Source: Granulicella arctica
Lineage (GTDB): Bacteria > Acidobacteriota > Terriglobia > Terriglobales > Acidobacteriaceae
Direction of reading: 5' to 3'
DNA length: 64,000 nucleotides
Assembly: GCF_025685605.1 (NCBI RefSeq)
Contig: NZ_JAGTUT010000001.1
Location: forward strand, 682,001 to 746,000
Part shown: piece after piece, positions 1-9,905 of the stretch
How positions within the stretch are numbered: the stretch's first letter is position 1
Layout of the letters: every line of letters begins with the position of its first letter
Position numbers and translations under genes: made by a program
The notes under the pieces: generated by a model
Database searches by the model: none
What the model was told of the DNA's origin: nothing
What the model saw: the letters and a program-made list of their open reading frames with translations, nothing else

Positions 1-1407
1 GGTCGGAAACTCCATCACCGCCACGCCGATACTGATCGTCGCAAATGGTCCCACCGCCGACTCGTTCTCGATCTTCAGCGCGTCGACCGCCGCCTGCATC
101 TTTCTCGAAACAGCTGCCGCCCCCTGTATGCCGGTCGTCGGCAGCAGAATGACAAACTCCTCTCCGCCGTATCGGGCGAGCATGTCGCCACTGCGAGGCA
201 GTTCGTCGCGCATCGCTTGCGCAATCTTCCTGAGGCACCCATCCCCATAAAGATGGCCGTGGCGATCGTTGAGACGCTTGAAGTGGTCCACATCGATCAT
301 CAACAGCGCGAGCGGCTGTCGCGTTCGTACTGCCCGGTCCCACTCATCTTCAAAAGTCCGGTCAAAACAGCGCCGGTTCGACAGACCCGTGAGGCTGTCT
401 GTCAGCGAGATCTCCTCGAGGTGCTGCTGCGTCTGCAGAAGCTCCTGTTGCGTGCGAATAAAACGGCTCTGCAATGAGGTCGCCCGTATACAGTAGATCG
501 CAAACCCGAGAATAAGCGAGCCGATGCCAATATGCTGATGAGTGCGCACGACCGCAAAACAGAGACTGAACAACGCTGCCGTAAAGATGGTCGGGCTGAC
601 GTTGTCGACGAACATGACAAGCGGACGCCGGTCGAACGAAACCTCATCCTCGGAAGACTCTGGTGACTTCGTAAAGGCCGCAATCCCGAGGTAAAAAAAC
701 GCCAAGTCTGTCCACAGATCGAAAAATCCGGTCAATCCATTCCTTGTTATGTAGGCGTAGTTCAACAGACTTACCGCAACGACGTAAAGCCACAGGTAGG
801 TCGAGAGCACTTTGTAGAAGTAAGCCATGGCGCCGTCTTTGCGATGGGCAATGAACCGCAGCGTTGCGCCTCCGGCCAGCAACAGGGATTCGAGCGTGTA
901 GATCAGCACCAGACGGCGTGCGCTGATAGGCTGTACCTGTTTGTGAGTAAAGGGCGATACAGAGAAGAAGGCTACGTAGATTAGGTAGGCCGTCATGCAG
1001 GCTTGAATGCCGTCGAGCCAGACAAACAGACGGCCGCCATCGCGGCGACTTGGTGTCGAGATAGCCAGAAGGATCGGCACGCCAAAGATCGCGATATCGA
1101 AGTCGGCAAACGAGGCTATCTCCGGGGAGACATGGAGAGAGAGTTCCTCAAACGAGAGGATGATGATTCCGGAAGCCCAGAGAAGGAGGCTCAGCCCGGT
1201 TAGTGACCAGGCAATCCGCGCGCTCGATGCTCCAGAGCGAAAATGTCTGCTGCACCCGACAAACGCCAGCAGCGGTGCCCCGACGACGAATGGATACGAA
1301 ACAAGCGCTGCGTGAGCCGGAAACAGCAGGATACAGAGCCAATGCAGGAGGATGAACCCGCCGGCGGCAGCAACCAACATCCTGAACTGTCTTGATCGTG
1401 TCAGCAT
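1..1407 (-). CDS. Membrane diguanylate cyclase (GGDEF), 3' end cut by window edge
   Basis: Makes cyclic di-GMP from two GTP at the inner membrane. The visible 469 residues hold about 300 residues of hydrophobic segments (a multi-helix membrane sensor with no named domain I recognise), a short linking helix near 310-335, then a GGDEF domain from about 335. The active-site loop is GGEEF at 414-418, the metal Asp lies in MIDVDHF near 371-373, and an RxxD inhibitory site (RSGD, 405-408) sits exactly five residues before the loop. So the enzyme looks catalytically competent and product-inhibited. ATG start at 1407 gives a hydrophobic N-terminus. Translated by hand from the complementary strand; the C-terminus lies beyond base 1. 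The input signal is unknown. Confidence 0.9.
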   Translation of the reverse strand, partial: MLTRSRQFRMLVAAAGGFILLHWLCILLFPAHAALVSYPFVVGAPLLAFVGCSRHFRSGASSARIAWSLTGLSLLLWASGIIILSFEELSLHVSPEIASFADFDIAIFGVPILLAISTPSRRDGGRLFVWLDGIQACMTAYLIYVAFFSVSPFTHKQVQPISARRLVLIYTLESLLLAGGATLRFIAHRKDGAMAYFYKVLSTYLWLYVVAVSLLNYAYITRNGLTGFFDLWTDLAFFYLGIAAFTKSPESSEDEVSFDRRPLVMFVDNVSPTIFTAALFSLCFAVVRTHQHIGIGSLILGFAIYCIRATSLQSRFIRTQQELLQTQQHLEEISLTDSLTGLSNRRCFDRTFEDEWDRAVRTRQPLALLMIDVDHFKRLNDRHGHLYGDGCLRKIAQAMRDELPRSGDMLARYGGEEFVILLPTTGIQGAAAVSRKMQAAVDALKIENESAVGPFATISIGVAVMEFPT

Positions 1408-1603
1408 GTGGCCTCTACAACCTGCAATTGCAAGAAATCTCCTGACAAATAAATTCCGGGAGGCGGTGACCTTTACTTATATACGCTGCTTAGAATGTCT
1501 TGGATGGAATGACAATACTACAGTCATGACTTTCGCTGTTTGATGCATCGGCGGCTGCCGCAGAGACTTTACACACACTAAAAACTCGCCACTAGCGACC
1601 TCA

Positions 1604-1638
1604 GCAGTTAACAGGGACACGCAGTCCCTGTTAACTGC
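1604..1638. terminator. 15-bp perfect hairpin, candidate terminator
   Basis: Arms 1604-1618 and 1624-1638 are perfect inverted repeats around a 5-base loop. It sits about 50 bases past the stop of the acyl-CoA synthetase gene and before the diguanylate cyclase start at 1407. On the minus strand a short T run follows only about 18 bases later, so it is not a textbook intrinsic terminator. The arms contain GTTAAC, so an operator role is also possible. Confidence 0.4.
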
Positions 1639-1690
1639 CTCCGCAAGCCTGCGCTCTGGCTCCTCTGAGGCAAGCGCGATCAGTGCCGCT

Positions 1691-3481
1691 CTAGCGCGAC
1701 GCGGTTGCCTCATCGCTGTAAAACGCAGCGATTTCCGGGGCATACTGCTTTTCAACCACACGCCGCTTCAGCTTCAGGCTCGGCGTCAACGTCCCACTCT
1801 CGATGGTCCACTCGTCCGGCACCACGGTCATCCGCTTCATCGCTTCATACTGGGCCAGCCCGCCATTTACCTGGTCGACGATTCCCTGGTAGAGCTTCAC
1901 CACCTTAGGATCCTTCACCAGTGCCGCACGATCCGTCGCGGCCACTCCCTGCCCCTTGGCCCATCCTTCCAGCGCCGCGAAGTTGGGCGAGATCAGCACA
2001 CACGCAAACTTGTGCCTATCTCCAACCAGTGCGGCCTCCGCGACCAGAGTGTTCGCCTTCAATTTGTTTTCGATGGGCTGCGGAGCGATCAGCTTCCCGC
2101 CGCTCGTCTTCAGCAACTCCTTCTTGCGATCCGTGATCGAGAGGAACCCCTCAGCATCCATCGCACCGATGTCGCCAGTCTTGAACCAGCCATCCGCGGT
2201 GAACGCCTCCTCCGTCTCTTTCGGCTTCTTCCAGTAGCCATTAAAGACAGACGGCCCACGTACCTCAAGCTCCCCATCCTCGGCGAACCGACACTCCACA
2301 TTCGCAAGGGGCTTGCCCACTGTGCCAATCTTGTAGGCCTCGGGATAGTTCACCGCGATCACCGGAGAGGTCTCCGTAAGCCCATAACCCTCCATAATCC
2401 GTGTGCCAGTGTCCGCAAACCAGCCCGCCGAATCCATCCCCAGCGGCGCGCCGCCTGAGATGAAGGTCTTCACGCACCCGCCAAACGCCAGCCGAATCTT
2501 CGAGTACACCAGCTTGTCCGCCACCTTCCAGCTCAGTGACCCCGGCGTCTTGCCCGCCATGGTCTCTGCCCGATGTCCTTTGCCCACCCCGACCGCCCAC
2601 TTGAGAATCCGCGACTTCACTGGCGAGGCAGCCGACTTGCCCTCCACCGCCTGACGGATCTTCTCGTACACCCGCGGCACCGCCAGCAGGATCGTCGGCT
2701 TGATCGCCTGCATCGACGCCACAACCTGGTCGAAGCGTGGACAGTACGCCATCCGCACACCCTGGCAGAGCATCGCATAGTCCGTATGCCGCGCTGTCAC
2801 GTGCGATAGCGCCAGGAACGAGATGCAGCTATCCGACTTATCAAAACCCAGCGGCCCCGTCGAAATGTTCACATTGCTACCGAGGTTTCCGTGGGTGAGC
2901 ATGACACCCTTCGGCTCCCCAGTCGTGCCCGAGGTGTAGATGATCGTTGCCAGGTCCTCCGGCGTAACCGCCTTCGCCCGCGCATCGAAGGTCGCATCGG
3001 GGGACTGCCGCTCCGCCGCTCCTGCCATCAGCGCGCTGAAGCTCTCGGCCCCGGGAAATTCGCCCGCATCCATCACCACCACATGCTCCAGGTCGGGAAG
3101 CTCTCCAGCTTCAGCCAACTTCGCATACTGGTCGGCCGACGACACAATCAGCACCTTCGCATTGGAGTCCCGCAGCATGTAGCCAACATGCTCTGGGGTA
3201 AGCGTCGGATAGAGCGGCACATCGACAGCGCCAATCGCCAGCGTCGCGAAGTCCACCACCGGCCACTCCCAGCGGTTCTCGCAGATCAGCGCGACCCGGT
3301 CACCCTTCCCGATGCCCCATCCCATCAGCACATCCGCCAGCGCCCGCACTCGCCCGTACAGCTCCGCGGAGGTAATCGGCTTCCATGCGCCGGACGCATC
3401 CTGCCACATCATTACCGTCTGCTCGCCACGCGCACCAAGCCGCGCAAAGACATCGTTCACCGTCGCTACATTCAGAAGCAT
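1691..3481 (-). CDS. Long-chain acyl-CoA synthetase (AMP-dependent ligase)
   Basis: Activates fatty acids to acyl-CoA through an acyl-adenylate, for beta-oxidation or lipid synthesis. The 596-residue protein has the AMP-binding P-loop IIYTSGTTGEPKG near residue 180, the GYGLTE motif of the adenylate-forming family, and the hinge/A8 region TGDIG...DRKKELLKTSGGK near 440-470, so it is full length for the long-chain class. The start at 3481 follows an AAGGA ribosome binding site. It lies 28 bases after the TetR gene on the same strand and is most simply co-transcribed with and controlled by it. Chain-length preference cannot be told from the sequence. Confidence 0.88.
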   Translation of the reverse strand: MLLNVATVNDVFARLGARGEQTVMMWQDASGAWKPITSAELYGRVRALADVLMGWGIGKGDRVALICENRWEWPVVDFATLAIGAVDVPLYPTLTPEHVGYMLRDSNAKVLIVSSADQYAKLAEAGELPDLEHVVVMDAGEFPGAESFSALMAGAAERQSPDATFDARAKAVTPEDLATIIYTSGTTGEPKGVMLTHGNLGSNVNISTGPLGFDKSDSCISFLALSHVTARHTDYAMLCQGVRMAYCPRFDQVVASMQAIKPTILLAVPRVYEKIRQAVEGKSAASPVKSRILKWAVGVGKGHRAETMAGKTPGSLSWKVADKLVYSKIRLAFGGCVKTFISGGAPLGMDSAGWFADTGTRIMEGYGLTETSPVIAVNYPEAYKIGTVGKPLANVECRFAEDGELEVRGPSVFNGYWKKPKETEEAFTADGWFKTGDIGAMDAEGFLSITDRKKELLKTSGGKLIAPQPIENKLKANTLVAEAALVGDRHKFACVLISPNFAALEGWAKGQGVAATDRAALVKDPKVVKLYQGIVDQVNGGLAQYEAMKRMTVVPDEWTIESGTLTPSLKLKRRVVEKQYAPEIAAFYSDEATASR

Positions 3482-3486
3482 CGTTC

Positions 3487-3524
3487 CTTCATTCCGGCCT
3501 GCGTCCGCTTCATTCCGGACTGCG
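3487..3524. repeat. 21-bp tandem imperfect repeat at the TetR/ligase junction
   Basis: Two copies of a 17-base unit (3487-3503 and 3508-3524, one mismatch) lie 21 bases apart. The second overlaps the end and stop codon of the TetR gene; the first runs into the ribosome binding site of the ligase gene. It looks like a local slippage duplication of the end of the TetR gene. Confidence 0.6.
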
Positions 3525-4115
3525 GCCTGACGTAATCCCGTTCAGCAGCACATCGAGAACCTGCACCGCGGTTGTCTTCGCATCATAGACGCGCCCGGTG
3601 AATACCGCAGAACTCAGCAGCTCATCGATCGCCCCGAACATGCAGTGCGCCACAATTCCATCCGAAACATCCTTCCGAATCAGACCCTGCGCCTGCCCCC
3701 GCCGCACCACCTCGCGCACCACCTGGATGTACTTCACAAGATGATGATGCGAGAACTCGGCGATAAATTTCGCCGATTGCCGAACCTCCGTCTGCATCAG
3801 GATCGCCATACTCCGGTTGGTCGATCCGCTCTCCAGGTGCAGTTCCGCTATGTATTCAAGCTGTGCTCGCGGATCATCAAGCGTCTCAAACCGCTCCACC
3901 ACTCGTTGATGAAACCGGTTGAAGTTCGCATCGATAGCCGCCCGTAGCACGTCGTCCTTGCTCCTGAAGTAGAGATAGATCGTGCCATCGGCCACGCCAG
4001 CCCGTGCCGCAATTGCACTCACCGGCGAGTTGAAGTAGCCATTTTCCGCGATCACCTCAACCGCTGCATCAAGAATTCGTTGATACTTCTCGTTCCCCGG
4101 AGCGGTCGTCGACAC
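3510..4115 (-). CDS. TetR-family regulator, FadR-like
   Basis: A 201-residue one-component repressor. The N-terminal helix-turn-helix (about 15-60) carries the family pattern SAIAARAGVADGTIYLYFRSK; the C-terminal two thirds is the all-helical ligand and dimer domain. Its place directly before an acyl-CoA synthetase gene argues for a long-chain acyl-CoA-responsive repressor of fatty acid degradation, as in TetR-type FadR proteins, but the ligand is inferred. It is divergent from the beta-lactamase gene, and a palindrome in the shared upstream region (4229-4244) is a plausible operator. Start ATG at 4115. Confidence 0.85.
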   Translation of the reverse strand: MSTTAPGNEKYQRILDAAVEVIAENGYFNSPVSAIAARAGVADGTIYLYFRSKDDVLRAAIDANFNRFHQRVVERFETLDDPRAQLEYIAELHLESGSTNRSMAILMQTEVRQSAKFIAEFSHHHLVKYIQVVREVVRRGQAQGLIRKDVSDGIVAHCMFGAIDELLSSAVFTGRVYDAKTTAVQVLDVLLNGITSGRSPE

Positions 4116-4228
4116 AATCCCGCCGTCGACCCCATTCTCCGTTCTCGCCCCGGTGCGTTTCAGACTTACCTCTACGCTGGAAATCTCCAGTCAAGTCACT
4201 GTAATGATTCATAACTCCTTTGCCAATA

Positions 4229-4244
4229 CTGAATGAGGATTCAG
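4229..4244. promoter_or_regulatory. Candidate TetR operator (CTGAAT-gagg-ATTCAG)
   Basis: A 16-base interrupted palindrome with 6-base arms lies in the 206-base region between the divergent TetR and beta-lactamase starts. The TGAATGA half resembles operators known for TetR-type FadR regulators. It could control the TetR-ligase operon, the beta-lactamase, or both. Binding is inferred only. Confidence 0.4.
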
Positions 4245-4321
4245 CCATCAACGCATTCTCCACAGGCGGAATCAAGCTACGTACTTGGGAGACCCTCGGG
4301 CAGGTGTTCCGCTGAAGCCAG

Positions 4322-5215
4322 ATGATTACGCGAAGAAACTTCCTCACGACCGGCACCGCAGCCGCAGTCGGTACCATCGCCCTCTCGCATACCGCTCGTG
4401 CTGAAGCGCCTCAACGCTTCCGCGACCTTCCTGCATCGCTCGCACAACTTGAGAAGGTCAACAGCGGACGCCTTGGCGTCGCCATCTTCGACACTGGATC
4501 AGGCGAACGCACCGGCCACCGATCCGAAGAGCGCTTCGCCATGTGCAGCACCTTCAAGATGATGCTTGCAACAGCCGTCCTCCAGCGCGTCGACGCGAAA
4601 CAGGAGCACCTTGACCGGGACGTCGACATCCCCGCTAAGCCGCTGGTCAACTACTCGCCCCTTACGGAGCCGCATGCAGGCGGGCAGATGACCGTCGCCG
4701 AACTCTGCCATGCGGCTTTGACCCGCAGCGACAACACCGCAGCCAACCTGCTGCTCGCCACCATCGGCGGCCCTGAGGGCTTCACCCACTTTGCCCGCTC
4801 CATCGGCGATCCCATCACACGCCTCGACCGCACGGAGACGACCCTCAACGAAGCGCGTCCGGGCGATCCACGTGACACGACCTCTCCCACGAAGATGGCC
4901 GACAACATGCAAAAGATTCTTCTCGGCAACGTCCTCTCGCCAGTCACGCGCGCCAGGCTTACCCAATGGATGATTGAAAACGAGACCGGCAAAGAACGCC
5001 TCCGCGCTAATCTGCCCTCTGACTGGCGCGCCGCCGATAAGACAGGCTCCAATGGCGAGACCACCTCAAATGACATCGCCATCCTCTGGCCGCCCAACCA
5101 GGCACCCATCATCATCACCGCCTACCTGACCGAGTGTGCCGGCCCAGAGGCAAAGCGTGGCGCCGTCCTGGCCGAAGTAGCAAGGCTTGTCAGAGCCGCG
5201 TTGCAGACCGTCTGA
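4322..5215 (+). CDS. Class A beta-lactamase, Tat-exported
   Basis: Periplasmic serine hydrolase that opens beta-lactam rings through an acyl-enzyme. All class A signatures are visible in the 297 residues: STFK at 76-79 (nucleophile Ser76), SDN at 136-138, the omega-loop ETTLN at 172-176 with the general-base Glu172, and KTG at 240-242. The N-terminus RRNFLTTG followed by a hydrophobic stretch and an AxA-like site near 25-27 is a twin-arginine signal peptide. A Cys just before the active Ser resembles some environmental and carbapenemase-type enzymes, but position 238 (Ambler) is Asn, so the carbapenemase disulfide is absent. Substrate range is not predictable. No BlaR or AmpR-type regulator is adjacent. 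Confidence 0.93.
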   Translation: MITRRNFLTTGTAAAVGTIALSHTARAEAPQRFRDLPASLAQLEKVNSGRLGVAIFDTGSGERTGHRSEERFAMCSTFKMMLATAVLQRVDAKQEHLDRDVDIPAKPLVNYSPLTEPHAGGQMTVAELCHAALTRSDNTAANLLLATIGGPEGFTHFARSIGDPITRLDRTETTLNEARPGDPRDTTSPTKMADNMQKILLGNVLSPVTRARLTQWMIENETGKERLRANLPSDWRAADKTGSNGETTSNDIAILWPPNQAPIIITAYLTECAGPEAKRGAVLAEVARLVRAALQTV

Positions 5216-5220
5216 GCGTT

Positions 5221-5234
5221 TGAGCTGCAGCTCA
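5221..5234. terminator. 14-bp palindrome between convergent genes
   Basis: TGAGCTGCAGCTCA is a perfect palindrome in the 49-base gap between the convergent beta-lactamase and gltB stops. It may form a bidirectional terminator hairpin, but no T tract follows closely. Confidence 0.3.
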
Positions 5235-5264
5235 GACCCCCGAGTCTGGAGGCCCGAGCAGTCT

Positions 5265-8200
5265 TTATGCCTGCGGCTTCGGAGTCAATCGAACAAACGC
5301 AGTAGCAGCGTTCGGCCAGTCAGCCAGCATACCTGCCGCCAGACTGCTTGCGGACTCCTCCGCATGCTTCGCCAGCAGGGTACGCAGACTCTCCTGCGCC
5401 TCGGCATCTGCGTCGGCGAAGGTATCCGCCGTCAGGAAGTCCGGATGGTAGCGGCCCTTGCGCACGAACGAGCCATCGACGTCGTAGACCCACGCCAGAC
5501 CGCCCGTCATGCCTGCACCAAAGTTCATGCCAGCGCCGCCCATCACGACCACGATGCCGCCTGTCATGTACTCGCAGCCATGGTCGCCCACACCTTCGAC
5601 AACCGTAATCGCGCCAGAGTTCCGCACCGCAAACCGCTCGCCCGCACGTCCTGCCGCAAACAGGTAGCCCGACGTAGCCCCATACAGCGCCACGTTCCCG
5701 AGAATCACATGCTGGCCGCTATCCTTCGCAGCCAGACCACGCGCACGAATCACAAGTTCGCCGCCCGATAGTCCCTTACCCACAAAGTCGTTCGCCTGAC
5801 CGTCGAGCACCAGCTTCATGCCCTCCACTGCAAATGCTCCGAAGCTCTGCCCTGCAACGCCGAGCAGGTTGAAGGTGACATCGGCCGGCACCTCGGCCTG
5901 GGCACGCTGTAGCGAGATCTCGCCTGCCAGCCGGGCTCCGATTGCCCGATCCCGGTTCGCAATCGGCGAATCAACGACGTACGGCTTTCCTTCTTTGATC
6001 GCCGCAAGCGCTGGCTCAACCCACGCCTCATCAAGCGGAAGCCGTGACGAAGGCCGATCGTTCCGAACACCCTCCCACCGAACCGGTCCCTCGCCTCGCT
6101 GCGCAAACAGCGGCTGCAGGTCGAGACCGCCGTCGAAGCGTACCTGCTCCAGCAGATCCGTCCGGCCAATCGCCGCCTCAATCGAAGGCAGACCGTATCG
6201 CGCCAGCATCTGCTGCAGATCGCCCGCAAGCTGCTCGAAGAATCGCACCACATGCTCCGGCTTGCCGCGGAACTTAGCCCGCAACTCCGGCTTCTGTGTC
6301 GCAATTCCTGTTGGGCAGGTATTCAGGTGACACTGTCGTGCCATATCGCAGCCGAGAACCACCAGCACCGACGTACCGAACGCGAACTCATCCGCACCCA
6401 GCAACGCCGCCACCAGCACATCGCGCGCCGTCGCCAGCCCGCCATCGGTGCGCAGCCGGACCCTTCCGCGCATGCCGTTTTCCATCAGCACCTGCTGCGC
6501 CTCGGCCAGCCCAAGCTCCCACGGATTGCCCGCATACTTGATGCTCGACAACGCCGCCGCACCGGTTCCGCCAGTATTGCCCGCGATGACGATGAAGTCC
6601 GCATACGCCTTCGCCACACCCGCCGCAACCGTTCCCACCCCGCAGCTCGAAACCAGCTTGACTCCAACCGCGGCGCGAGGATTCACACGCTTCAGATCGA
6701 AGATCAACTGCGCCAGGTCCTCAATCGAGTAAATATCATGATGCGGTGGCGGCGAGATTAGCGACACGCCCGGCTGTGCATGCCGAAGCCGCGCAATGAG
6801 ACCACTCACCTTGTAGCCGGGAAGTTGCCCACCCTCGCCCGGCTTGGCTCCTTGAGCTACCTTAATCTCGATCTCTTCCGCGTGCGCAAGATACTCCGCC
6901 GTCACGCCGAACCGGCCCGAGGCCACCTGCTTGATCTTGTTATTCAGCAGCAGCTCCGAGATCGACGAAGCCTGAACCATCGGCTCTGCCAACGCCGTCG
7001 CGCTCGCCGAACGAGCCCGCATCGCGCCGCCGCCATCCGTCCCCGTATCGACCGCCGCCAGCTTATACACGTCGCGATCCTCTCCACCTTCGCCCGTATT
7101 CGACCGGCCGCCGAGGATGTTCATCGCCATCGTGATCGTCTGGTGAGCCTCGGGGCTCAGCGATCCAAGCGACATCGCACTCGCCACAAACCGCTTGCAC
7201 AGGCTCGCTGCCGACTCCACCTCGCTAATCGGAATCTCCGTACCCGCCGGGCGAATCTCCAGAAGATCGCGCAGCACCGCAGGCTCACGCGCCGCGACAT
7301 CCCGCGAGTACATCTGGAACGCATTCGTCGGGTCAGCCGGTAGCGCCACATTGCGCGCACTTCCGACCACCGACTGCAGCGCCTTTACCGTCCCCGGCTG
7401 CCACGCATGTGGCTCGGCCAGGTCTGTCTTGCGGAAGCGTACCCAGCCGTAGTCCGGCAGGTCTGCGCTCACCACTGCATCGGCTGCGGGCACCTGCCAC
7501 GTCTCCCGCAACTGTCGCTCCAGTTCCGCAAAGCCAATACCCGAAAGTGGCGCAGGCGTATCCACAAAGCACCGCTCCACCACACTCGAATGCAGCCCCA
7601 GAATGTCGAACAGGTGTGCCCCCCGGTAGCTATCGACGACAGAAATACCCATCTTCGACATCACCTTCGCGAGCCCGGCATCAAGCGCCTTCAACATCTT
7701 CTTCTCGCTTTGGTCGGGGTCGCCGCCTGCAGGCGTCAGACTCCGCGCCGTCTCAAGCGCCAGCCACGGGCAAACCGCACCCGCACCATACCCGATCAGC
7801 ACTGCCGCATGGTGAATGTCGCGGCAATCGCCCGCCTCGACCGCCATGCCGGCAAGTGTCCGCAGACCAGCCGCCACCAGCGCCTGGTGCACCACGCCAA
7901 CAGCCATCGCCATCGGGATCGGCAACACTGCCGTGCTCGCTGAACGATCCGTAAGCATCAGGATGCGTGCGCCGCCATCCCGCACCAGTTCAATCGCCTT
8001 CGCAGCGAGGTCATCCAGCCCCTGCGTCAACGTCTGACCCACCGGAAACACGCACGGCAGTTCCTTGAAGCGTAACTCGGACGCATGCCCGTGGTCCTTT
8101 GCGCGCAGCGCAGCAACCTGCCCAAGCGACAGATACGGCGATTCCAGCGACAGGCCCGGCAGCGGCGCATTCTTGTCCAACAGATGGGGCCACGGTCCAA

Positions 8201-9821
8201 GCCGCGTATGCAGCGAGACCACGCACGCCTCGCGCAGAGGATCGATCGCCGGGTTTGTTACCTGCGCAAATCTTTGGCGGAAGTACGCATAAATCGGACG
8301 CGGCGCACGCGCCAGGAAGGCGAGCGGTGTATCGTCGCCCATCGACCAGACGGCGTCTTTGCCGTCCACAGCCATCGGCTGCAGAATCATCTTCACATCT
8401 TCGCGCGTATACCCAAACCCACGCTGAATCGTCGTTAGATCGGCAGCTTCGGGATGCGACACCGACAGCGAAGGTAGCAGCGTATCTTCTACAAGTTTCG
8501 TATAGGTAGCGCCTGCGTCGAAGAGCTCAATCAGAGCCTCGTCCTCATAAACCTTCTGCGCCACGAGGTCGACCACAAGCATCTGCCCCGGCCCAAGCCG
8601 CCCGCTATGCGTCACAATCTCAGGATCGAGATCGACCAGCCCGGTCTCCGAGCCTGCCACTACCAAACCATCTTTAGTGATCGCGAATCGGCAAGGCCGC
8701 AGACCGTTTCGATCCAGCACCGCACCCACAACTTTGCCGTCCGAGAACGCAATCGCCGCCGGACCATCCCACGGCTCCGCACAGTCCGTGTGGTAGCGCA
8801 GGAACGACGAAGCCTGGTGCCCCTCAGCAGCCGGTGGCAACAAGATGCGGATCGACTCCGACACCGTCCGCCCATTCTGCGAGAGGAGCTCGATTGCCTC
8901 ATCGAGGCTCGTTGAATCGGTCCCATCCTGTGTCAGCACCGGCTTGCACTCAACCGGCAGCGTCGAATCTCGAGCCGCCATGCGCGCCCGATTGCCCCAT
9001 ACCGTATTAATCTCGCCATTGTGCGCCAGCGTCCTGCCTGGCTGCGCACGATGCCACGTCGGCAGCGTGTTTGTCGCATATCGCTGATGGAACACCGCAA
9101 ACGGCGTCACATACTCCTCCGACGCAAGGTCGGGATAGAACTCCGGCAGCAGCCGTCCGATACACATCGCCTTGTACACCAGCGTCTGCGTCGAGAGCGA
9201 GCAGACATACCCTGTCAACTCGCCACTCTCATGCATGCGCTCAAACTGCTTCCGCGCCAGGTAGAGCCGCTTCTCCATCGGCACCACGGCGTCTGTAGCC
9301 TCATCGATCACCAGCACCTGTCGAATCTTCGGCATCGTGCTCAGCGCGATCTCGCCCAGCGTCTCCGTCACGATGGGCACATCGCGCCACGCAACCGCCT
9401 TCAGGTCATGCGAGGTAAGGCATCGCTCCAGCAGCCCCTCGGTCCGTGTCTCGCCATCCGGAACAAACAGCATTCCAACGCCAAGCGTCTGCTCGTCCGC
9501 CAACTCCACCCCGGTTGCCTTCAGCAACAACGCACGCGGAACAGCCGTCATCACGCCAACGCCGTCGCTGCTTTTACCATCAGCCGCAATCGCGCCACGG
9601 TGTGCAAGCCGCTCAAGCGCCGTCAAGGCCTGCCTCAAAATCTCATGCGAGGGAACAGCGGCAACCGAAGCTACAAAGCCAACACCGCACGAGTCATGAT
9701 CGAAGCGCGCATCCACAAGCGAGGGGAAATTCGCCGAGCGACGCTGCTGCCGGATCTCCGCGACGGACACAGCGGACTCACTACAAACAGAGGTGGTACA
9801 AGATGTGCTGGACGCTTCCAT
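5265..9821 (-). CDS. gltB: Glutamate synthase large subunit (GOGAT)
   Basis: Makes glutamate from glutamine and 2-oxoglutarate. The 1518-residue length matches the NADPH- or ferredoxin-dependent large subunit. In order: a propeptide of about 44 residues, the glutaminase nucleophile Cys45 in DSCGVGF, the class II amidotransferase domain, the central domain, the FMN synthase domain with the GEGG and ISPPPHHDIYSIEDL segments, the 3Fe-4S cysteines in CDMARQCHLNTCPTG, and the C-terminal GxGxG beta-helix. No gltD is adjacent, so the reductant (small subunit elsewhere, or ferredoxin) is unresolved. It is divergent from the arginine operon; the ARG-box-like pair lies about 85 bases before its start, so arginine may modulate it. 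Confidence 0.96.
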   Translation of the reverse strand: MEASSTSCTTSVCSESAVSVAEIRQQRRSANFPSLVDARFDHDSCGVGFVASVAAVPSHEILRQALTALERLAHRGAIAADGKSSDGVGVMTAVPRALLLKATGVELADEQTLGVGMLFVPDGETRTEGLLERCLTSHDLKAVAWRDVPIVTETLGEIALSTMPKIRQVLVIDEATDAVVPMEKRLYLARKQFERMHESGELTGYVCSLSTQTLVYKAMCIGRLLPEFYPDLASEEYVTPFAVFHQRYATNTLPTWHRAQPGRTLAHNGEINTVWGNRARMAARDSTLPVECKPVLTQDGTDSTSLDEAIELLSQNGRTVSESIRILLPPAAEGHQASSFLRYHTDCAEPWDGPAAIAFSDGKVVGAVLDRNGLRPCRFAITKDGLVVAGSETGLVDLDPEIVTHSGRLGPGQMLVVDLVAQKVYEDEALIELFDAGATYTKLVEDTLLPSLSVSHPEAADLTTIQRGFGYTREDVKMILQPMAVDGKDAVWSMGDDTPLAFLARAPRPIYAYFRQRFAQVTNPAIDPLREACVVSLHTRLGPWPHLLDKNAPLPGLSLESPYLSLGQVAALRAKDHGHASELRFKELPCVFPVGQTLTQGLDDLAAKAIELVRDGGARILMLTDRSASTAVLPIPMAMAVGVVHQALVAAGLRTLAGMAVEAGDCRDIHHAAVLIGYGAGAVCPWLALETARSLTPAGGDPDQSEKKMLKALDAGLAKVMSKMGISVVDSYRGAHLFDILGLHSSVVERCFVDTPAPLSGIGFAELERQLRETWQVPAADAVVSADLPDYGWVRFRKTDLAEPHAWQPGTVKALQSVVGSARNVALPADPTNAFQMYSRDVAAREPAVLRDLLEIRPAGTEIPISEVESAASLCKRFVASAMSLGSLSPEAHQTITMAMNILGGRSNTGEGGEDRDVYKLAAVDTGTDGGGAMRARSASATALAEPMVQASSISELLLNNKIKQVASGRFGVTAEYLAHAEEIEIKVAQGAKPGEGGQLPGYKVSGLIARLRHAQPGVSLISPPPHHDIYSIEDLAQLIFDLKRVNPRAAVGVKLVSSCGVGTVAAGVAKAYADFIVIAGNTGGTGAAALSSIKYAGNPWELGLAEAQQVLMENGMRGRVRLRTDGGLATARDVLVAALLGADEFAFGTSVLVVLGCDMARQCHLNTCPTGIATQKPELRAKFRGKPEHVVRFFEQLAGDLQQMLARYGLPSIEAAIGRTDLLEQVRFDGGLDLQPLFAQRGEGPVRWEGVRNDRPSSRLPLDEAWVEPALAAIKEGKPYVVDSPIANRDRAIGARLAGEISLQRAQAEVPADVTFNLLGVAGQSFGAFAVEGMKLVLDGQANDFVGKGLSGGELVIRARGLAAKDSGQHVILGNVALYGATSGYLFAAGRAGERFAVRNSGAITVVEGVGDHGCEYMTGGIVVVMGGAGMNFGAGMTGGLAWVYDVDGSFVRKGRYHPDFLTADTFADADAEAQESLRTLLAKHAEESASSLAAGMLADWPNAATAFVRLTPKPQA

Positions 9822-9905
9822 GGCTCACTATACTTCGCGTTTGCCACGTAGGGCACCCGCGACCCTTCACAGGATTAGAAAATTTGGCGCTTCTTCAAGA
9901 GCTTG

